Shown here piece after piece: positions 1 through 9,576 of a stretch of DNA of 64,000 nt; the stretch's first letter is position 1, and each line of letters starts with the position of its first letter. The DNA comes from JAUVKT01 sp942491535 (lineage in GTDB: Bacteria > Bacteroidota > Bacteroidia > Bacteroidales > VadinHA17), in NCBI GenBank assembly GCA_942491535.1, contig CALOBV010000015.1, positions 48,077 to 112,076 on the forward strand, read 5' to 3'. The notes under the pieces are model-generated. The model saw only the letters and a list, made by a program, of their open reading frames with translations, did no database searches and was not told where the DNA came from. Both the position numbers and the translations under genes were made by a program.

Positions 1-462
1 AAGCCTCCTCCAATAAAAAGAATAAGTGCAGGGATAGGGATGGGTCTTGATTATGGTGGCTTCGGGACCAGGCTTACGTTTATGGGCACAGACAGACTTT
101 GTTACTTCGCAGCAATTGGATATAACATGTTGGGGCCCGGAATAAACGGAGGCCTGGATATAAGGTTAAGACCACAATCGAGGCTTTGTCCGTATACAAG
201 CCTGATGTATGGGTATAACGCTGTAATAGTAATAAAAGGGGCGTACGAATTTGAAAAGACCTACTATGGACTAACCTGGAAAACAGGAATTGAATACTGG
301 TCGAAAAGATCGCCAGGTTTTCTTAATATCGGACTACTTATCCCATTTAGAACTGCTGAATTTCATGATAAGTACAGAACCCTGGTTAATTCACCGAACA
401 TTGAAATGGATTCCGTAATCCCCCCGATTGGTGTAAGTTTAGGCTACCATATCGTATTTTAA
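1..462 (+). CDS. C-terminal part of an outer-membrane beta-barrel-like protein (5' truncated)
   Basis: The reading frame is open from the first base, so the start codon lies outside the window. An internal ATG at 40 is not a convincing start because coding continues upstream of it. The visible ~153 residues alternate short amphipathic strands rich in Gly, Tyr and aromatics, and end in an aromatic residue (…YHIVF). That pattern is typical of outer-membrane barrels in Bacteroidota. No enzymatic motif is visible. It meets the NarL-type regulator gene tail to tail with about 70 bp between. The barrel assignment is an inference from composition and the terminal Phe. Confidence 0.6.
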   Translation, partial: KPPPIKRISAGIGMGLDYGGFGTRLTFMGTDRLCYFAAIGYNMLGPGINGGLDIRLRPQSRLCPYTSLMYGYNAVIVIKGAYEFEKTYYGLTWKTGIEYWSKRSPGFLNIGLLIPFRTAEFHDKYRTLVNSPNIEMDSVIPPIGVSLGYHIVF

Positions 463-532
463 TTCAGGTCAAAGATGCATTTAAAGTTATAAGATCTGAA
501 TCTTAATGCCGGAATCTACAGCTTCTTTATTA

Positions 533-1165
533 TCAGGGTCTAACAAGTCCGTTCTTTATAGCAAACAATACCAGGTTAGGTGCATTCTTTGCTCCGGTCT
601 TATCAAAGAGCCTGGCTCGATGGCCATCGATTGTGCGCTGGCTAAGTCCCAGTTTTTTCGATATCTCAACATTTGAGAAACCCTTACATATGTACTCCAG
701 AATTTCTTTCTCCCTGTCAGTGAGAACGATCTTTACTCTTGGGGACGAGCTTGTTTTACCTACACTTATAGCAAATTCTTCTGCAAAGTAATTCTCTCCC
801 CTGAAAACAGCTGTAATTGCCTCCTCAAGTTGATCCTGGGTGGTTTTTTTTAAAAGGAAGCCCCTGGCGCCTGCTTCTATCATTTCATTGAAATAGCCAA
901 TCTCTTCGTGCATGGTAAGTGCTATTACACTTATATCAGGATATTTTTCACTTACCCGCCTGGTCGCCACGATACCATCCATACCTGGCATCTTAATATC
1001 CATTAGTATCACATCTGCTGCTCTCGTCTTAAGATAATCAAGTAACTCATAACCATTAGATGTTTCAGCAACAACCTTAACCATAGAGATTTCATTAAGA
1101 ATTGTTGCCAGTCCCTTCCTGAAGATAATATGATCGTCTGCTATTGCAACTCTAATAATTTTCAC
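533..1165 (-). CDS. NarL/FixJ-family response regulator
   Basis: This DNA-binding response regulator (210 aa) carries an N-terminal receiver domain with the acidic DDH pair near residues 10-12, the phospho-acceptor Asp at about residue 56 (ILMDIKMPG) and the LLKK lysine. A C-terminal LuxR-type helix-turn-helix follows (LTDREKEILEYICKG, then SQRTIDGHR). I choose the GTG at 1165. It follows a strong AGGAGG ribosome site with a 6-base spacer and begins directly before the receiver domain. A longer frame to an ATG at 1228 would run far into the upstream kinase gene. The start lies 1 bp after the kinase stop codon, so the two are surely co-transcribed and probably translationally coupled. Target genes cannot be told from the sequence. 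Confidence 0.93.
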   Translation of the reverse strand: MKIIRVAIADDHIIFRKGLATILNEISMVKVVAETSNGYELLDYLKTRAADVILMDIKMPGMDGIVATRRVSEKYPDISVIALTMHEEIGYFNEMIEAGARGFLLKKTTQDQLEEAITAVFRGENYFAEEFAISVGKTSSSPRVKIVLTDREKEILEYICKGFSNVEISKKLGLSQRTIDGHRARLFDKTGAKNAPNLVLFAIKNGLVRP

Positions 1166-1166
1166 T

Positions 1167-2246
1167 TTACTCCTCCTTTTTTTCAATTTTAACTGTGATA
1201 ACGACAATAAGCCCCTCCCCTGTCTCACTATGGAAATCGCACACCCCCTTTATAGTTCTAACCTTGTTTACAATATTATTTAAACCGAGTCCTAAGCTGA
1301 GCTCCATCTGCTTTTTATAATCAAAACCAATACCGTCATCCCTGTAATACAGAACAATCTGATTAATGGTGCTTTTAAGCTCAATTGTAATATTATTTGC
1401 AGAAGCATGCTTAATTGTGTTATTGATCAATTCCTTGGTTGACTGGTACAATACTGTTTCTACAAGGCTCCTGGTATTTATATTATATTTATCAGTTTTT
1501 ACGCTAATTCTTATTACACCTGTTTCGTTGATAAATTTGCAAAATTCATGTATTGCTGGAGCAAGACCAAAATCATGAAGTACATTAGGGGTTATCCGCG
1601 CAGAAATAGCCTTTGCTGTTTTAATAGCTATATCAGATAACTCATCAATATTCTCTAGCACCTCATCCCTGTTGGTATTATTGAATTCATCCTTCTTTAA
1701 AATATCAGTATATAGCTTAAGTGTCGACAGCACAGGCCCCAGTTCATCATGCAGGTCGGCAGCAAATCTCTTTCTCTCTCTCTCTTCAGTCTCTATAATG
1801 ATACTTAGCATTTTCTCTTCCATCGCCTTTCTCACGGCAATATTCCGGGACACACTAATAATGACTTTCTGATTATCATAGGTTATAATCCTGCTTTGCA
1901 TCTCCACCGGAACAAGTTTCCCATCTTTTGTAAGATGCTCAGATTCGTGGATTAGATTCCCTTTTTCAATAAGTAGCTTAATATTAGGTTGAACCATCTG
2001 CCTGTACCTTGGAGTCTTGATATCTGCAAACCTCATTCTCAGTAATTCACTCCTGGTGTATCCCAGGCTTTCGCAGGCTCTCTTATTTACCTCAATAAAA
2101 TTGCCGTCCATATCTGAAAGGAATATTTCATCCCCGCTATGATCAAACAAGAACTTAAATTTCTTCTCTGAAGATTGTAAAGCTTCCTCTGTTGAAGCGA
2201 GTTTCTTCAAAAGACTTCCGTCCATACTATTATCGTTATATTCCAC
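1167..2246 (-). CDS. PAS-domain sensor histidine kinase, NarX/DegS type (HisKA_3)
   Basis: This 359-residue kinase has one PAS domain at about residues 25-140 and no membrane segment, so it is probably cytosolic. The dimerisation/phosphoacceptor helix is of the HisKA_3 type (ERERKRFAADLHDELGP) with His at about 166. The C-terminal HATPase carries an N box (ELINNTIKHA), G1 (DDGIGF) and G2 (GLGLNNI). It is the cognate partner of the NarL-type regulator that starts 1 bp downstream. The 168 bp upstream (2247-2414) hold no gene and should contain the promoter of this pair. The signal sensed by the PAS domain is unknown. Confidence 0.93.
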   Translation of the reverse strand: MEYNDNSMDGSLLKKLASTEEALQSSEKKFKFLFDHSGDEIFLSDMDGNFIEVNKRACESLGYTRSELLRMRFADIKTPRYRQMVQPNIKLLIEKGNLIHESEHLTKDGKLVPVEMQSRIITYDNQKVIISVSRNIAVRKAMEEKMLSIIIETEERERKRFAADLHDELGPVLSTLKLYTDILKKDEFNNTNRDEVLENIDELSDIAIKTAKAISARITPNVLHDFGLAPAIHEFCKFINETGVIRISVKTDKYNINTRSLVETVLYQSTKELINNTIKHASANNITIELKSTINQIVLYYRDDGIGFDYKKQMELSLGLGLNNIVNKVRTIKGVCDFHSETGEGLIVVITVKIEKKEE

Positions 2247-2414
2247 GGGTTTTATTTCTTTCCGGATTTAAGGCATTTAAGCGAAGGTAAGTTGGCTTAT
2301 AGTGTTACATACCACAACGGGAGTCACCTCTGTAAAATTGATTACATACCTTCCGGATACGGGTATATCAGTACCAAACGAACCCCTGGGTAGCGGGGTA
2401 ATTACGTTAACGAA

Positions 2415-3392
2415 TTATTTTTTCTTTCCACCACCCGGTTTGGAAATTGAATCCCTCATACCGGTATCGGCTTCAATGTTTTTCATCCTGTAATAATCCA
2501 TTATTCCCAGGTTACCACTTCTGAAAGCATCGGCCATGGCCATAGGTATTTGAACCTCAGCCTCAATAACCTTCGCACGAGCTTCCTGTGCTTTAGCAAC
2601 CATCTCCTGTTCTTCAGCAACAGCCATCGCCCTTCTTTCTTCTGCCTTTGCCTGGGCAATATTTTTATCGGCATTTGCCTGGTCCATCTGCAGCACCGCA
2701 CCAATATTTTTACCTATATCTATATCCGCAATATCAATAGAAAGTATCTCAAAGGCTGTACCGGCATCGAGTCCTTTCTCAAGCACAACCTTGGATATAA
2801 AATCGGGATTTTCAAGCACTCTTTTATGACTGTCAGCTGAGCCTATTGAAGATACAATACCTTCACCTACTCTTGCAAGAACAGTTTCCTCTCCGGCTCC
2901 ACCAACCAGTTGCTTAATGTTTGCCCTGACAGTTACACGGGCTTTGGATATAAGCTGAATACCATCTTTAGCCACTGCTGTAACAGGCGGGGTGTCTATA
3001 ACTTTAGGGTTTACAGACATTTGCACAGCTTCAAAAACATCTCTACCTGCCAGGTCGATTGCCGTTGCCATTTTAAATGTGAGTTCTATATTTGCTTTAG
3101 ATGCAGAAACCAGGGCATGAACTACATGGGCAACCTTACCTCCTGCAAGGTAGTGAGCTTCAAGGTCATCCCGGTTTAACTTAATTCCCGCTTTATCTCC
3201 CTCAATCATTGCACCCACGATAACAGATGGAGGCACCTTACGCCATCTCATAAATATAAGCTGGAGCAGAGATATTCTGACTCCTGATACCAGTGCCTGG
3301 AACCAGAGTCCTATCGGTATTAAATACAGCAATATCCAGAGGAGTACTATTACTCCTATTATTATTACAATATAAGTTCCTAACATTCCCAT
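2415..3392 (-). CDS. floA: Flotillin-like protein FloA (UPF0365/SPFH family)
   Basis: This 325-residue protein has an N-terminal hydrophobic hairpin (about residues 5-45), an SPFH-type beta/alpha region and a C-terminal Ala/Glu-rich coiled coil (AQAKAEERRAMAVAEEQ). Length and the stretch VGAMIEGDKAGIKLNRDDLEAHYLAGG (key GDKAG and LEAHYLAGG) match the bacterial FloA family. FloA forms scaffolds in membrane microdomains. Its start overlaps the stop of the NfeD-type gene by one base (TAATG), the classic NfeD-flotillin pair, and clpS leads the same operon. Confidence 0.95.
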   Translation of the reverse strand: MGMLGTYIVIIIGVIVLLWILLYLIPIGLWFQALVSGVRISLLQLIFMRWRKVPPSVIVGAMIEGDKAGIKLNRDDLEAHYLAGGKVAHVVHALVSASKANIELTFKMATAIDLAGRDVFEAVQMSVNPKVIDTPPVTAVAKDGIQLISKARVTVRANIKQLVGGAGEETVLARVGEGIVSSIGSADSHKRVLENPDFISKVVLEKGLDAGTAFEILSIDIADIDIGKNIGAVLQMDQANADKNIAQAKAEERRAMAVAEEQEMVAKAQEARAKVIEAEVQIPMAMADAFRSGNLGIMDYYRMKNIEADTGMRDSISKPGGGKKK

Positions 3393-3871
3393 TATGCTTG
3401 ATTTATTGATTTAACAATTAACTTATTCATTTCAACTTTTATTACCTCAATCTCAGTCGCCTGGTCAATTAGCCGATCAAGCGACTTAGCTTCATAATAT
3501 TCTCCGTTAACCTTAACTTTCCCCATAGGGTTTAGCCTGGTTATGGTAATACCCCTGTCGCCTTCATTAACCAATCCCAGGCTTTTATGAACATTGTCTA
3601 CTGTTGAGTCTATTGCCTTATTCAGCATTAGTTTTTTCCATGTCCCGGCCTTCAACATAACTATCACGGTAATTACCATTATTACCAGAGTTGAGACTAA
3701 AATAATCAAACCTGTACGGGGACCATGATAATAGAACCCAAGTACAATAGCTGTGATAATACTTATAGCTCCCCCAATACCAGCAACTGTTATCCCAGGC
3801 ACAACCAGGAACTCCAGCAGGAAAAGAAGAAGACCGAGTAATATCAGGAAGATTATTATACCGATAGACAT
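3392..3871 (-). CDS. NfeD-like membrane protein
   Basis: This short NfeD family member (159 aa) has three or four hydrophobic segments in the first ~90 residues and a C-terminal OB-fold-like domain. The usual family pattern is visible (GDRGITITRLNPMGKVKVNGE, then YEAKS). It lacks the N-terminal ClpP-like protease domain of long NfeD proteins. It is sandwiched between clpS (2 bp upstream) and floA (1-base overlap). NfeD proteins are known partners of flotillins in the membrane, which fits this arrangement. Confidence 0.92.
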   Translation of the reverse strand: MSIGIIIFLILLGLLLFLLEFLVVPGITVAGIGGAISIITAIVLGFYYHGPRTGLIILVSTLVIMVITVIVMLKAGTWKKLMLNKAIDSTVDNVHKSLGLVNEGDRGITITRLNPMGKVKVNGEYYEAKSLDRLIDQATEIEVIKVEMNKLIVKSINQA

Positions 3872-3873
3872 AT

Positions 3874-4143
3874 TTATGACTTTATTTCTGAACTCAGGCC
3901 CCGGCTGCTTAAGCTTTTAGACATCTCGTTCAAAATATTAAGGTTGCCTGATTTTACGTCACAGCTTCCCTTAAAATGAGTTATTACAGCACACTGTTCG
4001 GCCTGAACGGGATCATGACCGCATATCTCTACCAATGATTCAATTACATGTTCAAAAGTATTGTGATCATCATTGAAAAGGACAAGCACAAAACTATCAT
4101 CCTGGCCCTTGGTTTTATGATCGGACAGTGGTTTCTCTCTCAT
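3874..4143 (-). CDS. clpS: ATP-dependent Clp protease adaptor ClpS
   Basis: This small protein (89 aa) has the ClpS core: FVLVLFNDDHNTFEHVI with the substrate-pocket Asn-Asp-Asp, followed by ITHFKGSC. ClpS delivers N-degron substrates to ClpAP. Length and motif order match the family. It leads the clpS-nfeD-floA operon, with only 2 bp to nfeD. The C-terminal helix seems to end in a Ser-rich tail (SKSLSSRGLSSE), somewhat unusual but not disabling. Confidence 0.92.
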   Translation of the reverse strand: MREKPLSDHKTKGQDDSFVLVLFNDDHNTFEHVIESLVEICGHDPVQAEQCAVITHFKGSCDVKSGNLNILNEMSKSLSSRGLSSEIKS

Positions 4144-4183
4144 GCTGTCTGTTAATTTTCTCTATACTGCTCTTGTTTACTCA

Positions 4184-5887
4184 TTATTTATTATAATTCG
4201 TATCGAAAAGTTCTCTTGCTTTCTCGACAGGAATTTCCTTTACCCCCATATAAGCCGCTACTCTGGCATCTTTCATACCATTTCTATAGAGTAGATCTGA
4301 ATAGTTCAAAGCACTCTCAAAAGTAAGAAATTTTCCAATTAAATACACAAACTCATCTTTATCATTCTTTAAAATATCAAAGTCTCTGTCTCCGGCCACA
4401 AGTCTAAGTGTCTCTACTTCTTCCTCAGGAAGTTCTTTCTTTGAACTTCTTACCTGAATCCGAAAAATAAGTGTTGAAGGCTCTGCCGGTGAGTCACCCT
4501 TTACAATTACTTCATGATCAAAAAGTGAAACACTTGACCAATCCTTTTCCAGGACCTCTGATCTTTCAAAAGATATTCTTTTCCCATCCATGTGTGCTAT
4601 CACAAAGGCGTCTTTATATCCCTCAGACCTGACTTTCATCAATGCCATTTCAGCATCTTCCTTTTTCCTGAAATACCCAATATTATAAAATGTAATATCT
4701 GATCCGTCTTCCCTGAGACCATAAACGGGGCCCAGAGTTTTAAAATAAGAAGGCTTTACAGGGTTCCTGAATGCCGCAGTCTGAATCCTGTAGAAAAGAC
4801 CCTGTGGCAATGTGTCATTTACGGGTATAATTTCGGGTTGCCTGAAATCATCTTCGAACAGAACAAGCACCGGCCTGACAACCATGAGCGAATCTGCATT
4901 TTCTTCTGGAACAATCAATTTATCAGGCTTATCAGATATTAAAGGAGTATCACTTATTACAGTTTCTGCTACTCCCACAGGCTTTATGTCTTGTTCAGGC
5001 TCTCCGTCAAAAAACACCCTGTTAAATCTGGCTGCCTCAGACAGCTTTCCATCTGCAAGCGACTGAAACTCAAAAGTCATGGACTCAAGTTCGAGTATCT
5101 TCTTCGAAATAGTTTCACGGTCCTGGCCGCTAAGCGACTTAACAGTAGACCTGTACCTGCTTGCCAGCCTGGATAGTGAATCGGCCTTGAATTGATATTC
5201 AAGAGCAAGACCAACAATCATATCATAATCATCAGATGTTTCTTCTATTGTTCCCTTTGCAACCGGAACTGGTTCAGGAGAACTAATAATAACAGCCCCG
5301 GGTTCAGGAATAATTTTGGAATCCGATAAAATACTGTCAACTTCAATCTCGTCAAGTGCAGGTTTATCTGCCGGGTATACAGGTTTATCTTCAGGTGAAT
5401 ACTGAGCCACACACTGCTCTATCAACAGATCAATATTATAGGCTTTAAGTTCCTTTTTCCTGACACTTTCTCTGAATCTATCATAACAATTTATCGCCTC
5501 CTCAAAATTACCGGCCATCTGATTGGCCCTACCCCTGTAATACCAGGCATCAACAGGAACCTTACGTAGAGAACTGCTTTCGTCCAGTGCTGTCTTAAGA
5601 AGGCCGGCTGATTCATCGTAGTTACTCCCGGATTCAACAAGACAGGCCCCAGCATAGTATTTATACAGAGGATCGGCTGGATATTTAACCATCAGGGCTT
5701 CAAAATGCCTTAATGCCTCCAGGTATCTCCCATCCTCAAACAGACGTACTGATATCTCTCCCGAAGGAATAAAATCGGCCTCCTGTCCGACAAGTTCTCC
5801 CGGTATAACTATAATTAGAAAAAATGTATAGATAATAACATACAATTTCCTCTTTAAACCAGTAATATTTTTTCTTTTAAAATTCAT
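4184..5887 (-). CDS. Exported TPR protein with two C-terminal SPOR-like domains
   Basis: This 567-residue envelope protein has a hydrophobic signal segment at residues ~14-30 (LYVIIYTFFLIIVIPG). TPR-like helical repeats follow in the first ~180 residues (LEALRHFEALMVKYPADPLY), then a low-complexity Pro/Glu/Ser linker and two SPOR-like units beginning FYRIQTAAF and IFRIQVRSS. SPOR domains bind denuded peptidoglycan, so a cell-wall-associated role is inferred. I choose the ATG at 5887, not 5965, because it places the signal sequence at the N-terminus and leaves room for a divergent promoter region toward bcp. About 40 bp separate it from clpS downstream. Confidence 0.8.
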   Translation of the reverse strand: MNFKRKNITGLKRKLYVIIYTFFLIIVIPGELVGQEADFIPSGEISVRLFEDGRYLEALRHFEALMVKYPADPLYKYYAGACLVESGSNYDESAGLLKTALDESSSLRKVPVDAWYYRGRANQMAGNFEEAINCYDRFRESVRKKELKAYNIDLLIEQCVAQYSPEDKPVYPADKPALDEIEVDSILSDSKIIPEPGAVIISSPEPVPVAKGTIEETSDDYDMIVGLALEYQFKADSLSRLASRYRSTVKSLSGQDRETISKKILELESMTFEFQSLADGKLSEAARFNRVFFDGEPEQDIKPVGVAETVISDTPLISDKPDKLIVPEENADSLMVVRPVLVLFEDDFRQPEIIPVNDTLPQGLFYRIQTAAFRNPVKPSYFKTLGPVYGLREDGSDITFYNIGYFRKKEDAEMALMKVRSEGYKDAFVIAHMDGKRISFERSEVLEKDWSSVSLFDHEVIVKGDSPAEPSTLIFRIQVRSSKKELPEEEVETLRLVAGDRDFDILKNDKDEFVYLIGKFLTFESALNYSDLLYRNGMKDARVAAYMGVKEIPVEKARELFDTNYNK

Positions 5888-5952
5888 TTTCAGTGGCAAA
5901 TTTTCAACATTACAATTAGCCTGTTTGTTGTTAATAACAAATAGTTCATTTG

Positions 5953-5984
5953 TTTCAATAAACAACTCAAACTTCGTAATTTTA
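5953..5984 (+). promoter_or_regulatory. Candidate Bacteroidota-type promoter of bcp
   Basis: TTTC at 5953-5956, 20 bases, then TAATTTTA at 5977-5984 resembles the TTTG-N19-21-TAnnTTTG promoter of this phylum with one mismatch in each box. It lies about 25 bp upstream of the bcp ATG. This is a weak, pattern-based call. Confidence 0.3.
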
Positions 5985-6009
5985 CGTTTAATAAAAAAAT
6001 TAAATAAAA

Positions 6010-6471
6010 ATGGCTGAAATTAAGGAAGGACAAAAGGCTCCATATTTTGAAGGTAGCGATCAGAATGGCAATAAAATAAGTCTTGATAACTATAAAGGAA
6101 GAAAGCTGGTTCTTTATTTCTACCCAAAGGACAATACTCCGGGTTGCACCAATGAAGCCTGCAGTTTCAGGGATAATTACACTGAAATGACAAACTCTGG
6201 ATTTGATGTTGTTGGCGTTAGCGCAGATTCGGAAAAGTCACATATGAAATTCGCCGAAAAATTCAAGCTCCCTTTTCCCTTAATCGCAGATACTGATAGA
6301 AAAATATTGGAAGCATACGGGGCTTTCGGAGAAAAGAAGATGTACGGGAAAACATTTCTGGGCATAAAGCGAACCACTTATATAATTAACGAAGAAGGGA
6401 TCGTAGAAAAAGTGATAAAAAAAGTTGATACAAAGGATTCAGCCTCACAGATTTTTAAGACTTATAAATAA
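6010..6471 (+). CDS. bcp: Thioredoxin-dependent thiol peroxidase (Bcp/PrxQ family)
   Basis: This peroxiredoxin (153 aa) reduces hydrogen and organic peroxides using thioredoxin. The active-site stretch is YPKDNTPGCTNEAC. The peroxidatic Cys is residue 46 and the resolving Cys is residue 51, the five-residue spacing of the atypical two-Cys PrxQ subgroup. Length is normal for the family and there is no signal peptide, so it is cytosolic. It is divergent from the SPOR gene and lies 32 bp upstream of recA. Co-transcription with recA is possible, because I see no terminator in the gap. Confidence 0.95.
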   Translation: MAEIKEGQKAPYFEGSDQNGNKISLDNYKGRKLVLYFYPKDNTPGCTNEACSFRDNYTEMTNSGFDVVGVSADSEKSHMKFAEKFKLPFPLIADTDRKILEAYGAFGEKKMYGKTFLGIKRTTYIINEEGIVEKVIKKVDTKDSASQIFKTYK

Positions 6472-6503
6472 TATTCGCTGCATATAAATTAAAAGAAAAA
6501 GGA

Positions 6504-7514
6504 ATGACTAAGGAAAAGAATGAGATTAGTAAGGAGAAGCTCAAGGCTCTGGAGATTACCCTCGGAAAGATAGAGAAAGATTTTGGCAAGGGTACAATTA
6601 TGAAACTGGGCGACCAGGCCTTAGAAGATGTAAGGGTTATATCGTCTGGCTCTATCGGTCTCGATATGGCACTTGGAGTTGGCGGTTTGCCAAGAGGCAG
6701 GGTGATAGAAATATACGGACCAGAATCATCAGGTAAAACAACACTGGCTATTCATGCTATTGCTGAGGCACAGAAAGCAGGTGGTATTGCTGCTTTTGTC
6801 GATGCAGAGCATGCTTTTGATCGGTTCTATGCCGAAAAACTTGGAGTCGATATCGAGAACCTTCTTATTTCTCAACCCGACAACGGCGAACAGGCTCTGG
6901 AAGTTACCGACCATCTGATAAGATCAGGTGCACTCGATATTGTGGTTATTGATTCAGTTGCAGCTCTTACTCCCAAGGCAGAGATAGAGGGCGAAATGGG
7001 AGACTCAAGAATGGGTCTTCAGGCAAGATTAATGTCTCAGGCACTCAGAAAACTTACCGCTAACATAAATAGAACCAATACCTGTTGCATCTTTATTAAT
7101 CAGCTCAGGGAGAAGATTGGCGTAATGTTCGGCAACCCTGAAACAACCACCGGTGGGAATGCTCTGAAGTTCTATGCATCAGTTCGCCTTGATATTCGCC
7201 GTATTAGCCAGATCAAAGAAGGAGAAAACACTACCGGAAACAGGACCAGGGTGAAAGTTGTTAAAAACAAACTGGCTCCTCCCTTCAGAAAGGCAGAATT
7301 TGATATTATGTTCGGAGAAGGTATAAGTCGTACAGGGGAGATTATTGACATGGGAGTTGAGCATAACATTATTACTAAGAGCGGATCATGGTTTAGTTAT
7401 GGTGATACCAGGCTCGGACAGGGAAGAGAAGCTGTAAGACAGATCCTGATCGACAATCCGGAACTAACGGAAGAATTAACACTGAAGATCCAGGAAGCTA
7501 ACAAACCTAAATAA
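6504..7514 (+). CDS. recA: Recombinase RecA
   Basis: This 336-residue RecA forms filaments on single-stranded DNA, drives strand exchange and triggers LexA-type self-cleavage. It carries the Walker A motif GPESSGKTT at residues 72-80, Walker B (LDIVVIDSVAAL), the L2 loop region (FINQLREKIGVMFGNPETTTGG) and FYASVRLDIRR. The C-terminal acidic tail is short (ends EANKPK), shorter than in E. coli, which is common in this phylum. It sits 32 bp after bcp, and the next gene starts one base after its stop. Confidence 0.98.
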   Translation: MTKEKNEISKEKLKALEITLGKIEKDFGKGTIMKLGDQALEDVRVISSGSIGLDMALGVGGLPRGRVIEIYGPESSGKTTLAIHAIAEAQKAGGIAAFVDAEHAFDRFYAEKLGVDIENLLISQPDNGEQALEVTDHLIRSGALDIVVIDSVAALTPKAEIEGEMGDSRMGLQARLMSQALRKLTANINRTNTCCIFINQLREKIGVMFGNPETTTGGNALKFYASVRLDIRRISQIKEGENTTGNRTRVKVVKNKLAPPFRKAEFDIMFGEGISRTGEIIDMGVEHNIITKSGSWFSYGDTRLGQGREAVRQILIDNPELTEELTLKIQEANKPK

Positions 7515-7515
7515 T

Positions 7516-9576
7516 ATGAAGAGATACTTTTTACTATTGCTGCTTTTTCCTTTGTTACTTATTAATTCATGTACAGAGACTGAAAAAGAGAATGCTGCGG
7601 CATTCGACCTAAACCTGAGTGATGCTGAAATTGAGGGTGGAATTATGAGCCCTGAGATATTGTGGAAATTTGGGAGAATAGGCAGTATGGAACTATCGCC
7701 CGATGGGAGCACGGTGCTTTATACTGTGACAAATTATGACCTTCCCACAGAAGCCAGTCGTACAAATATTTACTCAATCCCGTCATCTGGCGGAGAGCCT
7801 GTTCAACTAACTAAAAATGGTGGCGGATCACCCGGGTGGATAGAGGATGGAAACAAGATTGCCTTTACCTCAGAAGGGAAACTTTATGTAATGAATCCCA
7901 ACGGAACAGGGAAAGTTGCGGTAAGCAATCTCGACAATTTTGAAGCTTATTCTATTGCACCCACAGGTGATAAGATATATTTCACCAGAAGAGTAAAGCT
8001 CGATCAGACACCAAATGAAAAGCATAATCTTCCAAATGCCAATATGAGAATTATTGACGATTTGATGTTCAGGCACTGGAATTACTGGCACGATTATTCA
8101 TACAGTCACATATTTGTTGCATCATTTGACGGTGTGTCGGTTGGAGAAGCTACCGATATAATGGAGGGTCAGAGATTTGAATCGCCAACGGCTCCTTATT
8201 TTGATGATGGTGAGATATCATGGAGTCCTGATGGTAATAAGATAGCCTATACATGCAAACTATTGAATGGTAAGGCAGATGCTATAAGTACAAACACAGA
8301 TATCTTACTCTTTAATATTGAAACAGGTACAGTAGAAAACCTTACTGAATGGAACAAGGGATTTGATAAAAATCCGGTATTTTCTCCTGACGGATCGAAG
8401 ATCGCATGGCAAAGCATGGAAGAAGATGGATATGAGGCAGACCTTGACAGATTGTTCGTTACAGACCTGGAGACAGGTAATCATGTATATGTAACTGAAG
8501 GCTGGGATTACTATGTCGAAAATGTGAATTGGAGCAAGGATATGAACCAGATTATCTTTTCCAGTCCTTATCTTGGCACAACCCAGATCTTCAAACTTGA
8601 TCTAAACTCAGGTGCCATAAACCAGCTAAGTAAGGGGAAATACAATTTCGGCCCACTCCAATTACATGATAATCTAATACTTAGCGGCATACAGTCAATG
8701 GCAATGGCAAGAGAAATCGCAACTATTGATTTAGAAAATGGTGAATTAATACAGATATCTCATGTCAACAAGCATATATACGACAAAATTAAGATGGGAG
8801 AATCTGAAGAGAGGTACATTAAAACAAAGGATGGAAAGGATTTACAGATGTGGGTTATATATCCCCCTGATTTTGATCCATCAAAGAAGTACCCTACTCT
8901 TCTTTATTGTAAAGGAGGTCCGCAGGGAGATCTCGGACAGGGATGGTCGTATCGCTGGAACTACCAGATGATGGCTGCCAACGGGTATATTGTTGTAGCT
9001 CCAAATCGTCGCGGCAACTCCGGGTTCGGATCGTACTGGATAGAACAGATCTCGGGCGATTACGGTGGTAAAAACATGCAGGATTATCTCGACGCAATAG
9101 ACTATATGGCAAAAGAGCCATTCGTTGATGAAGATAGGCTTGGTTCTGTTGGAGCAAGCTATGGCGGATACTCGGTATTCTGGCTTGCAGGAGTACATGA
9201 GAAAAGATTCAAGGCCTTTATTTCTCACTGTGGGATGTATAATATTGAAAGCTGGTATGCATCCACCGAAGAACTATGGTTCCCGAACAAAGATATCGGT
9301 GGAGCACCCTGGGAAAAACCCTTACCGATTGGATATAAGTATTCGCCCCACCTGAATGTTGATAAATGGGATACTCCTATCCTGATTATTACCGGGGAAC
9401 ACGACTATCGCATTCCATACACACAGAGCATGGAAGCATTTACTGCTGCACAGATGAATGGGGTACCAAGCAGACTACTATTTTTCCATGATGGCACTCA
9501 CTTTGTTACCAGGCCACATGATGCGGTTATATGGCAAAGAGAATTTTTTGAGTGGCTTGATACTTATCTGAAATAA
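7516..9576 (+). CDS. S9-family prolyl oligopeptidase-like lipoprotein
   Basis: This 686-residue secreted peptidase has a lipoprotein signal (LLLLINSC, lipidated Cys at 19). A WD40/TolB-like beta-propeller follows (repeated 'sPDGskI/V' motifs) and then a C-terminal alpha/beta hydrolase domain. The catalytic triad is visible: Ser548 in GASYGGY, Asp630 in GEHDYRIP and His662 in HDGTHF. S9 enzymes of this type cleave oligopeptides, so it probably acts in the periplasm or at the outer membrane in peptide use. The start lies one base after the recA stop codon, an unexpected pairing by function. A word-repeat tract begins right after its stop. Confidence 0.93.
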   Translation: MKRYFLLLLLFPLLLINSCTETEKENAAAFDLNLSDAEIEGGIMSPEILWKFGRIGSMELSPDGSTVLYTVTNYDLPTEASRTNIYSIPSSGGEPVQLTKNGGGSPGWIEDGNKIAFTSEGKLYVMNPNGTGKVAVSNLDNFEAYSIAPTGDKIYFTRRVKLDQTPNEKHNLPNANMRIIDDLMFRHWNYWHDYSYSHIFVASFDGVSVGEATDIMEGQRFESPTAPYFDDGEISWSPDGNKIAYTCKLLNGKADAISTNTDILLFNIETGTVENLTEWNKGFDKNPVFSPDGSKIAWQSMEEDGYEADLDRLFVTDLETGNHVYVTEGWDYYVENVNWSKDMNQIIFSSPYLGTTQIFKLDLNSGAINQLSKGKYNFGPLQLHDNLILSGIQSMAMAREIATIDLENGELIQISHVNKHIYDKIKMGESEERYIKTKDGKDLQMWVIYPPDFDPSKKYPTLLYCKGGPQGDLGQGWSYRWNYQMMAANGYIVVAPNRRGNSGFGSYWIEQISGDYGGKNMQDYLDAIDYMAKEPFVDEDRLGSVGASYGGYSVFWLAGVHEKRFKAFISHCGMYNIESWYASTEELWFPNKDIGGAPWEKPLPIGYKYSPHLNVDKWDTPILIITGEHDYRIPYTQSMEAFTAAQMNGVPSRLLFFHDGTHFVTRPHDAVIWQREFFEWLDTYLK

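Noticed and set aside
2302..2493. Small plus-strand open frame upstream of the NarL-type pair
   Set aside because: Its second half is antisense to the end of floA and the rest is intergenic. There is no ribosome site or recognisable product.
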